Below are positions 1 to 7,302 of a DNA stretch of 64,000 nt, piece after piece. The stretch is from positions 744,001 through 808,000 of the forward strand of contig JADJQZ010000001.1 in NCBI GenBank assembly GCA_016712465.1. Reading direction: 5' to 3'. Position numbers and translations under genes: made by a program. This stretch comes from Candidatus Obscuribacter sp. (lineage in GTDB: Bacteria > Cyanobacteriota > Vampirovibrionia > Obscuribacterales > Obscuribacteraceae). The notes beneath the pieces are model-generated. The model did no database searches. It was not told the DNA's origin and saw only the letters and a program-made list of their open reading frames with translations. Positions within the stretch are counted from its first letter, which is position 1. The number at the start of each line of letters is the position of its first letter.

Positions 1-1
1 G

Positions 2-841
2 AAGGCGGAAGCGGAAGCTACTCTCGGAGCCGCCCATGGAGAGGTTGCGCTAAATGGTTCTATCGATTCTTCCGAAGATTCTCAAGCCCTTATCTGGCAG
101 GTAGAAGAGAGTTCACCCGGTCTTTTCAGGGTTCTAAAAGGTAGCCAGTTTCGGGTCCGTCTTGACCAGGAACTGACCAGTGATGAGTCTCACGATGGTC
201 AGCCGGTGGCCGCCAGTTTGGTGGATGAGCTGAAAGCCGGCCCCGTAGTGCTGGGCCGGGCTGGTGCCCAGGTGTTGGGTATCGTCAACGATGTCAGCCA
301 CAGTCGGCGCACGATTAAGGCTTACTTACCGGGCAAGCACTGGTTGGACGCTCAGGGTCGCATCGGTTTCAATTTTTCCGGCATTGTAGATCCTTCTTCC
401 AACCTGATTAAGATTGATGCAGTGCCCTCGGAGAAGACCAGTGTCAATCAGGTAAAGAAGACCAAAGCCCAGCTTGTGGCCAATAAAGACGGTGAATATG
501 TAGTTAAGTATGCTGTAGGCAAGTATGCCGCCATGGATCTAGCTATCGGTACCATCGGTCTGGCCACGGGACCGGTGGGGATACTTACTAGCGCGCTGGT
601 TTCAGGCGTAGCCGGTAGCGCCAGCAAGAACTACGCCGCCGGAAGACCTGTGGAGGATGACGAGCAGTTCTCGAAGAAGAAGGGCTTTGTCATGGGAGTG
701 GGTAGGGGTTTACCGGGCGGTGCCATCATTCAAGGCGTGGCTACCAGCGGTAAAGATCTGGAATTGCACAAGGGCGATATCCTCACCGTCAGTTTGCGGG
801 ACGATCTGGAAGTACTGGAGAAACGTCCGCATGGCCGTTGA
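2..841 (+). CDS. Hypothetical protein, 5' end outside the window
   Basis: The reading frame is open from base 2 to the TGA at 839-841, so the gene begins before the window and at least 279 residues are visible. A GTG at 206 is in frame, but the sequence upstream is equally protein-like (an Ala/Glu-rich run, then a segment ending in RVRLDQEL), so I take 206 as internal. The middle alternates beta-like stretches with glycines. Around residues 175-215 there is a Gly/Ala-rich hydrophobic segment (LAIGTIGLATGPVGIL) that could be membrane-associated or a glycine-zipper-like hairpin. I do not recognise a family. The gene converges on the next one with a 6-base gap. Confidence 0.7.
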   Translation, partial: KAEAEATLGAAHGEVALNGSIDSSEDSQALIWQVEESSPGLFRVLKGSQFRVRLDQELTSDESHDGQPVAASLVDELKAGPVVLGRAGAQVLGIVNDVSHSRRTIKAYLPGKHWLDAQGRIGFNFSGIVDPSSNLIKIDAVPSEKTSVNQVKKTKAQLVANKDGEYVVKYAVGKYAAMDLAIGTIGLATGPVGILTSALVSGVAGSASKNYAAGRPVEDDEQFSKKKGFVMGVGRGLPGGAIIQGVATSGKDLELHKGDILTVSLRDDLEVLEKRPHGR

Positions 842-847
842 GAACCA

Positions 848-2059
848 TTAGCTACAGGTACCTGAGGTCTTCTCTGAGATCGGGGGCTTGCGGAAATTGG
901 AGAGGCAACGCAGGAGTCTGAAAATATGCTCCTTCTCATGCTTCAGGGAAATAGAGATTCTCAGCCTGGCGTTGCCTTGCGCCAGGTTGCTTGGTCTAAT
1001 GGGGGCGGCAAAAATGCCGTTGTCGTAGAGATGCTCGGCAATGCGAATGGCTTGCGAGTCGGTGCCTGCCAGAATGGAAATAATTTGTGTGGACGAGGGA
1101 CCTGTTTCAAACCCCATTTTCAAGACTACTTTGCGGAAGTCTTCGGCCATTTGCAGCAGTTGCAGTCTTTCTTTGTGCATGCCCGGCACAATATCTAAGG
1201 CGGCGTCAATGGCTCCGAGGGCGGATGGCTGCATAGGCACGGCGTAGATACTTGCTTTACAGATATCTAGAAGTTGGCTTTTAACTTCATGGGAGCAGAG
1301 GAGGTAAGCGCCGGCGCAGCCCAGACCGCGAGCAAAGCTGCCAAACGCCAGACCATTACCGGCAATGTAGGAGGCCAGACCCATGCCGTTCACGCCCAAT
1401 ACGCCGGCGGCATTGGAATCGTCAAGGAGAACCTTGATGCCGAAGTTACGGTGCATCTTTTCCAGAGCCGGAACACTTTCAACTGAACCATCAAGGGCGT
1501 AAAGAGATTGATTGAGGAGCCATTTTTCCTGGCAGTCATCATAGATCTCTGAACACAGCCTCACCCGAGCATCTTCGTGTTGCCAGTGTCGGTAACTGAA
1601 CCACTTGGCTCTGGTTTCGGCGCTGTACTTTGCTAATGTCTGGGCCGTGGATCTGGGCATCAGTCTATCTACGGCGATTACAGAGCGGCTGGAGAAAAGT
1701 TCGGAGAATAGTACTTCCAAAAGCTTTGCCTCGCTCTGAAAGAGCAAGGCTGTCTCAAAGCCAGTCAGGTCGGCGAGTTTCTTTTCCACTCTGTCGTAGC
1801 CGTCAATGTTGCCTTCGCTCAAATGTGAAGACGCGTTGTTTACACCATATCTGGTGACGAATCTGATGGCGTTTTCTTTCAGGCAGGGATGAGAGGAAAG
1901 ACCCAACCAGTCGTTGCTGGCGAAAGAAATGAGAGAACGGCCGTTGTGCATGACATAGGGGCCGCTCAGGGGGGCGAAGGTATCGAGGTTGTGAAGTCTG
2001 TTTTCTCGATTGTGTACTAAAAGATTGTCAGGACGGTTTCTATTGAAACTGGTAGTCAA
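848..2059 (-). CDS. Alpha-oxoamine synthase (BioF/KBL)-like fold protein, probable pseudoenzyme
   Basis: A 403-residue protein with the layout of 8-amino-7-oxononanoate synthase and 2-amino-3-ketobutyrate CoA ligase: ASNDWLGLSSHP near residue 48, a small-domain core, and GLGCAGAYLLCS near 245. Family members use PLP bound to a lysine to condense an amino acid with an acyl-CoA. Here the positions that normally hold that lysine and two PLP-contacting histidines are Arg244 (codon CGC, 1328-1330), Pro135 and Asn216, while the Asp pair at 213-214 is kept. Classical catalysis therefore looks lost; the protein may be a scaffold, a regulatory paralogue or a repurposed enzyme. I chose the TTG start at 2057-2059 because AAGGAG lies 5 bases upstream and it gives the usual family length. 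The open frame continues to 2368, but that extension is low-quality protein. Confidence 0.8.
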   Translation of the reverse strand: MTTSFNRNRPDNLLVHNRENRLHNLDTFAPLSGPYVMHNGRSLISFASNDWLGLSSHPCLKENAIRFVTRYGVNNASSHLSEGNIDGYDRVEKKLADLTGFETALLFQSEAKLLEVLFSELFSSRSVIAVDRLMPRSTAQTLAKYSAETRAKWFSYRHWQHEDARVRLCSEIYDDCQEKWLLNQSLYALDGSVESVPALEKMHRNFGIKVLLDDSNAAGVLGVNGMGLASYIAGNGLAFGSFARGLGCAGAYLLCSHEVKSQLLDICKASIYAVPMQPSALGAIDAALDIVPGMHKERLQLLQMAEDFRKVVLKMGFETGPSSTQIISILAGTDSQAIRIAEHLYDNGIFAAPIRPSNLAQGNARLRISISLKHEKEHIFRLLRCLSNFRKPPISEKTSGTCS

Positions 2060-2285
2060 AGCTGCTCCTTTCTCGAGTGAGTCGATTGTATATTCATTCG
2101 ACCGGTCCGAGACTACTTGCCGACTAAAAAGATTTCCTGGATTAATACCGCTAGTGGTGCCGGTAAAATCGCTGCTCGCCTTGGTTTCTGGTCTCTGTCT
2201 GTTTTTATCAGTCGATGTGAACGAGAAATTGTTACATGAACAACAAAAGTTACAGAGCCGGATTCCGCTTGCAGAGGCGCTCAAC

Positions 2286-2319
2286 AAGGAGGCACTGCAT
2301 TCAGTGGCAGTGCCTCTTT
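2286..2319 (-). terminator. Hairpin terminator downstream of the aldo/keto reductase gene
   Basis: GAGGCACTGC (2289-2298) and GCAGTGCCTC (2307-2316) form a perfect 10-bp stem with an 8-base loop, extended by A-T and G-T pairs at both ends. It lies 79 bases past the aldo/keto reductase stop. The T-run on the minus strand is short (CTTGTTG), so termination may be partial. The rest of 2060-2397 shows no gene; it must hold the promoter of the AONS-like gene. Confidence 0.55.
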
Positions 2320-2397
2320 CGCTGAATTTCGGACGCTTACCTCTTGCTTCTCTGATGCACTTAGGCAAAGTTTGAACAGAGTGGTTGTCTTGTTTTC

Positions 2398-3516
2398 TTA
2401 AACTTTTGATGCCTGCTTCTCAAGCCGATCGAATCTCTCCGCGTCGGATTTTGGTGCGAGCTTGCTCTCCCCATTTGTTTCCCCATTGATGGTGGTTTCA
2501 GCTGCCATAAACACACCGGCACCTTTCAAGAAGTCGTGGGGAAAATTGAGAGTAGGAGCAGAAACTGCATCTAACTGCTGTATTTGTGCCTGGCTCAAAT
2601 TGATTTCAAGGCAGCCCAGATTGTCTAGCAACTGCTCTTTTGTTCGGGCTCCGATGATTGAAGATGTTACTCCACTGCGCGCTTGCACCCAAGCCAGGGC
2701 TACCCGAGCCGGTGTTGAGCCTACTTCCTGGGCAACATTTATAAGGGCGTCTATTACCTCGTAGGTCTTTTCTTTGCCCAGATGGTGCAAAACCCAGTCG
2801 CCCCTTGCCGGATCTACTTTGCCTTTATTCTCGCGGCTGTACTTGCCAGTCAGAATTCCGAATTTCAGCGGGGACCAGGGCGTTATTTCAAGGCCCATTT
2901 CCTTCGCCATTGGTAGAAGTTCTTTCTCTACTGTTCTTTCAAGAAGGGAATATTCAATTTGCAAAGCGATAAGTGGTGCCCATCCTCTCATTTTAGCCGT
3001 CACCTGAGCCTGCGCCGTCTTCCAGGCGGGAGTATCGGAGAATCCGATGTATCGTACTTTCCCTTGCTTGACCAGATCGTCGAGGGCCTGCATGGTTTCT
3101 TCTATGGGGGTGAATTTGTCCCAGCAATGCATCCAGTATAGATCTATATAGTCGGTATTGAGTCTGCGCAGTGTGGCTTCCAGTGCGGCAAAAATTGCCT
3201 TGCGGTTGGCTCCGCCGGCATTAGGATCACCTGGGTGAAGAGTACCGAAGAACTTGGTGGCAACTACCGCACGATCTCTGCGAAAGCCGGGCTTGTTCAA
3301 GTAATTTCCCAGAATTAGTTCTGAATGCCCCTTTGTGTAGACATTGGCGGTGTCTATGAAGTTGCCGCCATGTTCAAAAAAGAGATCGAGAATTTCGTGG
3401 CTTTCTTTCTCACTGGAACCGAAGCCCCATTCAGAACCGAATGTCATTGCACCCAGGCAGAGAGGACTGACTCTCAGACCGGAATGACCCAGGGTGACAT
3501 AGTGATTCAATGACAT
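2398..3516 (-). CDS. Aldo/keto reductase
   Basis: A 372-residue NAD(P)H-dependent oxidoreductase of the aldo/keto reductase superfamily, a cytosolic TIM barrel reducing carbonyl compounds. The catalytic tetrad is visible: Asp55 and Tyr60 (FIDTANVY), Lys88 (ATKFF) and His130 (YWMHCW). The cofactor-binding end is also typical (SIIGARTKEQL). The N terminus (LGHSGLRVSPLCLGAMTFG) matches the YajO/Gre3-like bacterial branch. A low-complexity Thr/Asn/Lys tail of about 40 residues extends past the barrel. The natural substrate cannot be told from sequence. It is alone in its transcription unit, with a hairpin downstream. Confidence 0.93.
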   Translation of the reverse strand: MSLNHYVTLGHSGLRVSPLCLGAMTFGSEWGFGSSEKESHEILDLFFEHGGNFIDTANVYTKGHSELILGNYLNKPGFRRDRAVVATKFFGTLHPGDPNAGGANRKAIFAALEATLRRLNTDYIDLYWMHCWDKFTPIEETMQALDDLVKQGKVRYIGFSDTPAWKTAQAQVTAKMRGWAPLIALQIEYSLLERTVEKELLPMAKEMGLEITPWSPLKFGILTGKYSRENKGKVDPARGDWVLHHLGKEKTYEVIDALINVAQEVGSTPARVALAWVQARSGVTSSIIGARTKEQLLDNLGCLEINLSQAQIQQLDAVSAPTLNFPHDFLKGAGVFMAAETTINGETNGESKLAPKSDAERFDRLEKQASKV

Positions 3517-3647
3517 CTTCCGTTTCTGTACCTCGACTAGAGTTCTGATTGCCCGAGAGCAATTCTAACCAAGTTCTTGCCAGAGGCATTGAATTGTCAG
3601 ATTAGCTTTATGCTTGCTCTACTTTTCCTGCGTCTGCCGGGAGGATT

Positions 3648-4313
3648 TCAGAGCGTGCTGAGAGGCTCTTTCACCGACCAGAGGTCTAAGTGAAATTGTT
3701 TTGGAATGGTACCGAGCGGATGCAAGAATTGCTTATACAGGTAGCGATCTGTTTGCCATTGAGGCATCAGCGGTTTGTACCAGGGTAGTGCTCTTTTGTG
3801 CTTTTCCACCAGCGGCTCGATGTCTTCGAAAGTGGCTCTAGACGGGCGGTTCCGTTTGCCTACAAACCACAGATCGCGCATTGCCTTTCCTATTTCTGAA
3901 TTTCCCAATGCTATCTTTCGTTTGGACATACCCAAAAGTACTACGCGATTCTTGCTGGTTCGGAAGGCACTGGTTCGTCCTGATATGGCGAAAACTACAG
4001 TGTCCTTCTCCAGACCAGGCATCATGTGCTTTATGTCCTCGGGCAGGACCGTGCCGAAGGAAACTAGTACGCGCCCAAATATCCGGGCTTTGAATTCCGC
4101 AATCTTGGCTACGCTGACCGGTTTATTGCCCGGCAGGCGCAGGCGAAAAACACCTTGTGCCAGTCTCTCGATAATCTGTCTGTTGACAAGGGTGTGGGTC
4201 GCCCAGTCTACGCTACCTCTTTTGCCAAAGGGCAGTAGCTCTCTGGTGCTAATCAGGGTGCCTGGCGGCAGTGAGCTGAAATACCTTTTTATCTGCGAGA
4301 AAGTGCTGGCCAT
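3648..4313 (-). CDS. AbiEi-like / DUF6088-type antitoxin-regulator, without toxin
   Basis: A 221-residue basic protein. The N-terminal ~65 residues (ISTRELLPFGKRGSVDWA, then NRQIIERLAQGVFR) resemble the winged-helix domain of AbiEi-type type IV antitoxins and DUF6088 proteins. The C-terminal half is Lys/Arg-rich and ends in a Trp-rich segment. AbiEi proteins repress their own operon and neutralise the nucleotidyltransferase toxin AbiEii, normally encoded next door. No AbiEii-like gene is adjacent, so this is an orphan copy, possibly now a plain regulator. I chose the ATG at 4313 because AAAGGAGG lies 7 bases upstream; the in-frame extension to 4412 runs through the inverted repeat and is unlikely to be translated. 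Family assignment rests on the N-terminal pattern only. Confidence 0.65.
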   Translation of the reverse strand: MASTFSQIKRYFSSLPPGTLISTRELLPFGKRGSVDWATHTLVNRQIIERLAQGVFRLRLPGNKPVSVAKIAEFKARIFGRVLVSFGTVLPEDIKHMMPGLEKDTVVFAISGRTSAFRTSKNRVVLLGMSKRKIALGNSEIGKAMRDLWFVGKRNRPSRATFEDIEPLVEKHKRALPWYKPLMPQWQTDRYLYKQFLHPLGTIPKQFHLDLWSVKEPLSTL

Positions 4314-4404
4314 ACTTTTCCCTCCTTTTGTTTTCCTCCGCTTATTTAGAAAACGGTGGCAGAAGAGAAAAAGTTCAAATCCGATATAGTCTTTTTTCTT
4401 TGAA

Positions 4405-4444
4405 GGAAGCACTAAGATTTTTCTCCAAATTTCTTAGTGCTTCC
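4405..4444. promoter_or_regulatory. 13-bp perfect inverted repeat upstream of the AbiEi-like gene
   Basis: GGAAGCACTAAGA (4405-4417) and its exact complement (4432-4444) are separated by 14 bases, about 90 bases upstream of the AbiEi-like ATG. No T-run follows on either strand, so it is not an obvious terminator. AbiEi proteins are known to bind inverted repeats in their own promoters, so an operator is the favoured reading. Confidence 0.5.
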
Positions 4445-4480
4445 GGAGTTGTTGCCGAAGGATACCTGGTAGAAGGCTGC

Positions 4481-4514
4481 TGTAAAAAGAAAGTCCCCGT
4501 GCTCGCCGGGGACT
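4481..4514 (-). terminator. Rho-independent terminator of murQ
   Basis: An 8-bp stem, AGTCCCCG (4492-4499) with CGGGGACT (4507-4514), and a 7-base loop. On the minus strand it is followed by TTCTTTTT. It lies 31 bases past the murQ stop codon. Confidence 0.85.
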
Positions 4515-4544
4515 CTCGAATCTATATAATTGCTTGAAAAATGG

Positions 4545-5459
4545 TTAGTTCTGCGAGGCTACCAGAGCTTTTCGCAAAGAGCCACCACTTTTAGTGATTA
4601 ACTCTTCCGCTTGAACTCTGCCCATTTTACGCTTGAGCATCAGTACCGCAGTTTTGGCATGACCGTTGGATGCTACCAGCGCGCCTTCCGCAATTGGTCT
4701 GGCAACGTCACAAAGCAAAGCAATCATAGAGACGGCACGCTCCCGCAGCTTTTCATTGGTCGGCTTTAGATCAACCATGAGGTTCTCGTAGACTTTGCCC
4801 AATTTCACCATTGTGCAGGTGGATATCAAGTTTAAGATCATTTTCTGTGCCGTACCAGCCTTCATGCGGGTACTGCCGGTGAGGGCTTCAGCGCCAACGA
4901 TGGGGGCAATGGTGACATCGCAAATTTTGGATAGCGGAGTGTCGAAGTTATTTACAAGAGCTATGGTGGCGGCGCCCTCTTTCTTAGCCAGTTCGCAGGC
5001 AGCGATTACATAAGGAGTGCGTCCGCTGGCGGTGATACCGATCATGGCATCTTTGCCGGTAACCTTGATATTGAGCGCATCTTGCAGACCCAGCTCTTTG
5101 GAATCTTCGGCATTTTCAAAGGAGACAAACATGGCTTCTTTGCCGCCGGCGATACAAGCCTGCACCAATTCACGGTCTACGCCAAAGGTCGGATGACATT
5201 CGGTAGCGTCCAGCACACCCAGTCTGCCGCTGGTACCGGCGCCAAAGTAAATGAGGCGTCCACCGGCGTTGAGGCGGTTTACAATCAAATCGACGGCTGC
5301 GGCAATCTCAGGCACTACTTTCTGGACGGCTACAGCAACATCAAAATCTTCCTTCTGAACCCGAGAAACCAGTTCTTCGGTGTCCAGCAGGTCCAGATCC
5401 ATGGTTCTGCTGTTTCTTTCTTCCGTCACCATCTTGGTGAATTCTTTAATGTAGCCCAT
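4545..5459 (-). CDS. murQ: N-acetylmuramic acid 6-phosphate etherase
   Basis: A 304-residue SIS-domain enzyme that cleaves the D-lactyl ether of MurNAc 6-phosphate to GlcNAc 6-phosphate and D-lactate in cytosolic peptidoglycan (muropeptide) recycling. Family signatures are present: RLIYFGAGTSGRLGVLDATEC (residues 69-89 in part), PTFG, and the ENAEDS loop. Glu87 and Glu118 fit the two catalytic glutamates. The C terminus (NGHAKTAVLML, then the RVQAEELITKSGGSLRKAL helix) matches the ubiquitin-associated-like end of the family. Length is normal. The start is supported by GGACGG upstream. No PTS MurP or anhMurNAc kinase gene is adjacent, so the source of its substrate is not shown here. Confidence 0.97.
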   Translation of the reverse strand: MGYIKEFTKMVTEERNSRTMDLDLLDTEELVSRVQKEDFDVAVAVQKVVPEIAAAVDLIVNRLNAGGRLIYFGAGTSGRLGVLDATECHPTFGVDRELVQACIAGGKEAMFVSFENAEDSKELGLQDALNIKVTGKDAMIGITASGRTPYVIAACELAKKEGAATIALVNNFDTPLSKICDVTIAPIVGAEALTGSTRMKAGTAQKMILNLISTCTMVKLGKVYENLMVDLKPTNEKLRERAVSMIALLCDVARPIAEGALVASNGHAKTAVLMLKRKMGRVQAEELITKSGGSLRKALVASQN

Positions 5460-5567
5460 GTTTACCGTCCTAGATTTCCTGAGGGTTCTTTGCCTAACTT
5501 AAGGCGGGTTGCCTAACTTACCAAGCCTGATAAATTCCAAGTTAGATTCTAACAGTGATTCCACAAT

Positions 5568-6989
5568 TTATTTGTATTTTGTGATAGCCAGCGCTGACTC
5601 TTTGGTCTTGTGCTGCACGGTGGAACGCTTCAGGAAGCTGCCGTCACCGGTTTTACCCAGGTATTTACCTTTGTCAATGATTAGCTTGCCTCTGGAGAAG
5701 ACGTACTCCGCCACCCCCTGCACTTCCATGCCTTCATAGCAGCTGTAATCCACCTTCATATGATGGGTTTTGGCGCTAATGGTCATTTTCTTCTGCGGGT
5801 CAAAGAGCACTATGTCGGCGTCTGAGCCGACGGCAATAGTGCCCTTTCTGGGGAAAAGTCCGAAGATCTTGGCGGCGGCCGTGGAGGTGATTTCCACAAA
5901 GCGATTCAGTGAAATCCGTCCCTGCACAACGCCGCCGTTGAAGATAAGGCTCATACGATTCTCGACACCAGGGCCACCGTTGGGAATTTTGCTGAAATCG
6001 TCTTTGCCCAGTTGTTTTTGATCAGCGAAGCAGAAGGGGCAGTGGTCGGTAGACACCGTTTGCAAGTCGTTCATGCGCAGCCCGGTCCAGAGTTCTTCCT
6101 GGTTCCACTTTTCTCTCAGAGGCGGCGTCATCACGTATTTGGCGCCCTCGAAACCTTCCTGTTCATAATGGCTATAGTCAAGGAAGAGGTACTGGGGACA
6201 GGTTTCGGCAAAGGCAGGTATGCCTTCGTCCCGGGCCTCTTTAATCTTCTTGAGGGCGTCATAGCAACTAAGGTGCACTATGTATACCGGTGAGCCGGCC
6301 ATCTCGGCCAGGGCAATGGCGCGATTTACGCCTTCCGCTTCTGCCTTTGTCGGTCTGGTCAGGGAGTGAAACTTGGGCGCGGTGCAGCCTCTTTCCAGGG
6401 CATATTGTACGATTTCATTGATGACAACGCCGTTTTCAGCATGCATGCAGATAAGGGCGCCGTCTTCGCCGGCGGTTGCCATGGCCCGAAAGATTGTGGC
6501 GTCGTCGACGAGAAGCACTCCGGGATAAGCCATGAAAAGTTTGAAGCTGGTGACGCCTTCATGGCTTATTAGCTTCTTCATCTCGCTGATGCGCTCCCGG
6601 GGCAGATCGGTGGCAATCATGTGGAAGCCGTAATCAATAGCCGCTTTGCCTGCCGCTTTGGCGTGCCAGGTGTCGAGAGCTTCATAAAGCGATTGACCCT
6701 TGTTCTGGATGGCAAAGTCGATAATGGTGGTGGTGCCGCCGTGGGCGGCGGCGCGGGTACCCGATTCGAAGTCGTCGGCGGAGGTGGTGCCTCCGAAAGG
6801 CATATCCATATGGGTGTGGGCGTCTATGCCGCCGGGAATGACTAATAGACCCTCGGCATCGATGATCTGGTCCACCTCCATGTCGAGGCATTCTCCGATC
6901 ATATTGATGCGTTCGCCCTCGATCAGAATATCGCCATGATAATCATCCACTGCGGTGATGATGTGGCCATTCTTGATCAGTGTTTTCAT
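5568..6989 (-). CDS. hydA: Dihydropyrimidinase / D-hydantoinase
   Basis: A 473-residue metal-dependent amidohydrolase that opens cyclic ureides such as dihydrouracil and hydantoins, the second step of reductive pyrimidine breakdown. The binuclear-metal ligands are visible: His58 and His60 in DAHTHMD, carboxylated Lys150 in SFKLFMAYPG, His in CMHAENG and in YIVHLS, and Asp in STDHCPF. A short C-terminal tail follows the barrel (GDGSFLKR). The start has a strong ribosome site (GGAGG, 5 bases before ATG). Dihydropyrimidine dehydrogenase and beta-ureidopropionase genes are not in the window, so the pathway role is family-based. Confidence 0.95.
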   Translation of the reverse strand: MKTLIKNGHIITAVDDYHGDILIEGERINMIGECLDMEVDQIIDAEGLLVIPGGIDAHTHMDMPFGGTTSADDFESGTRAAAHGGTTTIIDFAIQNKGQSLYEALDTWHAKAAGKAAIDYGFHMIATDLPRERISEMKKLISHEGVTSFKLFMAYPGVLLVDDATIFRAMATAGEDGALICMHAENGVVINEIVQYALERGCTAPKFHSLTRPTKAEAEGVNRAIALAEMAGSPVYIVHLSCYDALKKIKEARDEGIPAFAETCPQYLFLDYSHYEQEGFEGAKYVMTPPLREKWNQEELWTGLRMNDLQTVSTDHCPFCFADQKQLGKDDFSKIPNGGPGVENRMSLIFNGGVVQGRISLNRFVEITSTAAAKIFGLFPRKGTIAVGSDADIVLFDPQKKMTISAKTHHMKVDYSCYEGMEVQGVAEYVFSRGKLIIDKGKYLGKTGDGSFLKRSTVQHKTKESALAITKYK

Positions 6990-7170
6990 GCCTACCTCCG
7001 GTGTAGCCGAATTGCTGGTGCTTGATACCGCTTGTGAGCAGGAGCTCTAATGGCGCCGCGCATTGGCTCAAAATTATATACGGTTAAGGGCTTCCCGTGT
7101 ATTTGCGGTTCTCAAGGGTCGAGGCGGCTTGCTGCGGTTGCATTCAAATTCGGCAATCAGCCCGGGTTTT

Positions 7171-7204
7171 TTGCAGGGGCGCAGGTGCTATTTCGTGCTA
7201 TAAA
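7171..7204 (+). promoter_or_regulatory. Candidate promoter for dnaG-rpoD
   Basis: An extended -10-like element, TGC-TATAAA (7196-7204), lies about 100 bases upstream of the dnaG start. A TTGCAG at 7171-7176 is 22 bases away, too far for a classical -35, so the extended -10 would have to carry recognition. The remainder of the 6990-7302 gap between divergent genes shows no coding potential. Confidence 0.35.
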
Positions 7205-7302
7205 CTGAGAATTAAAATGTAAGGGGGAAGTCTTTCGCCGCGCCCTTGCAGAATACATACACAAAGTGCAAAGAGCGCGATATTTCCCAAGGGGGACCTG
7301 GC

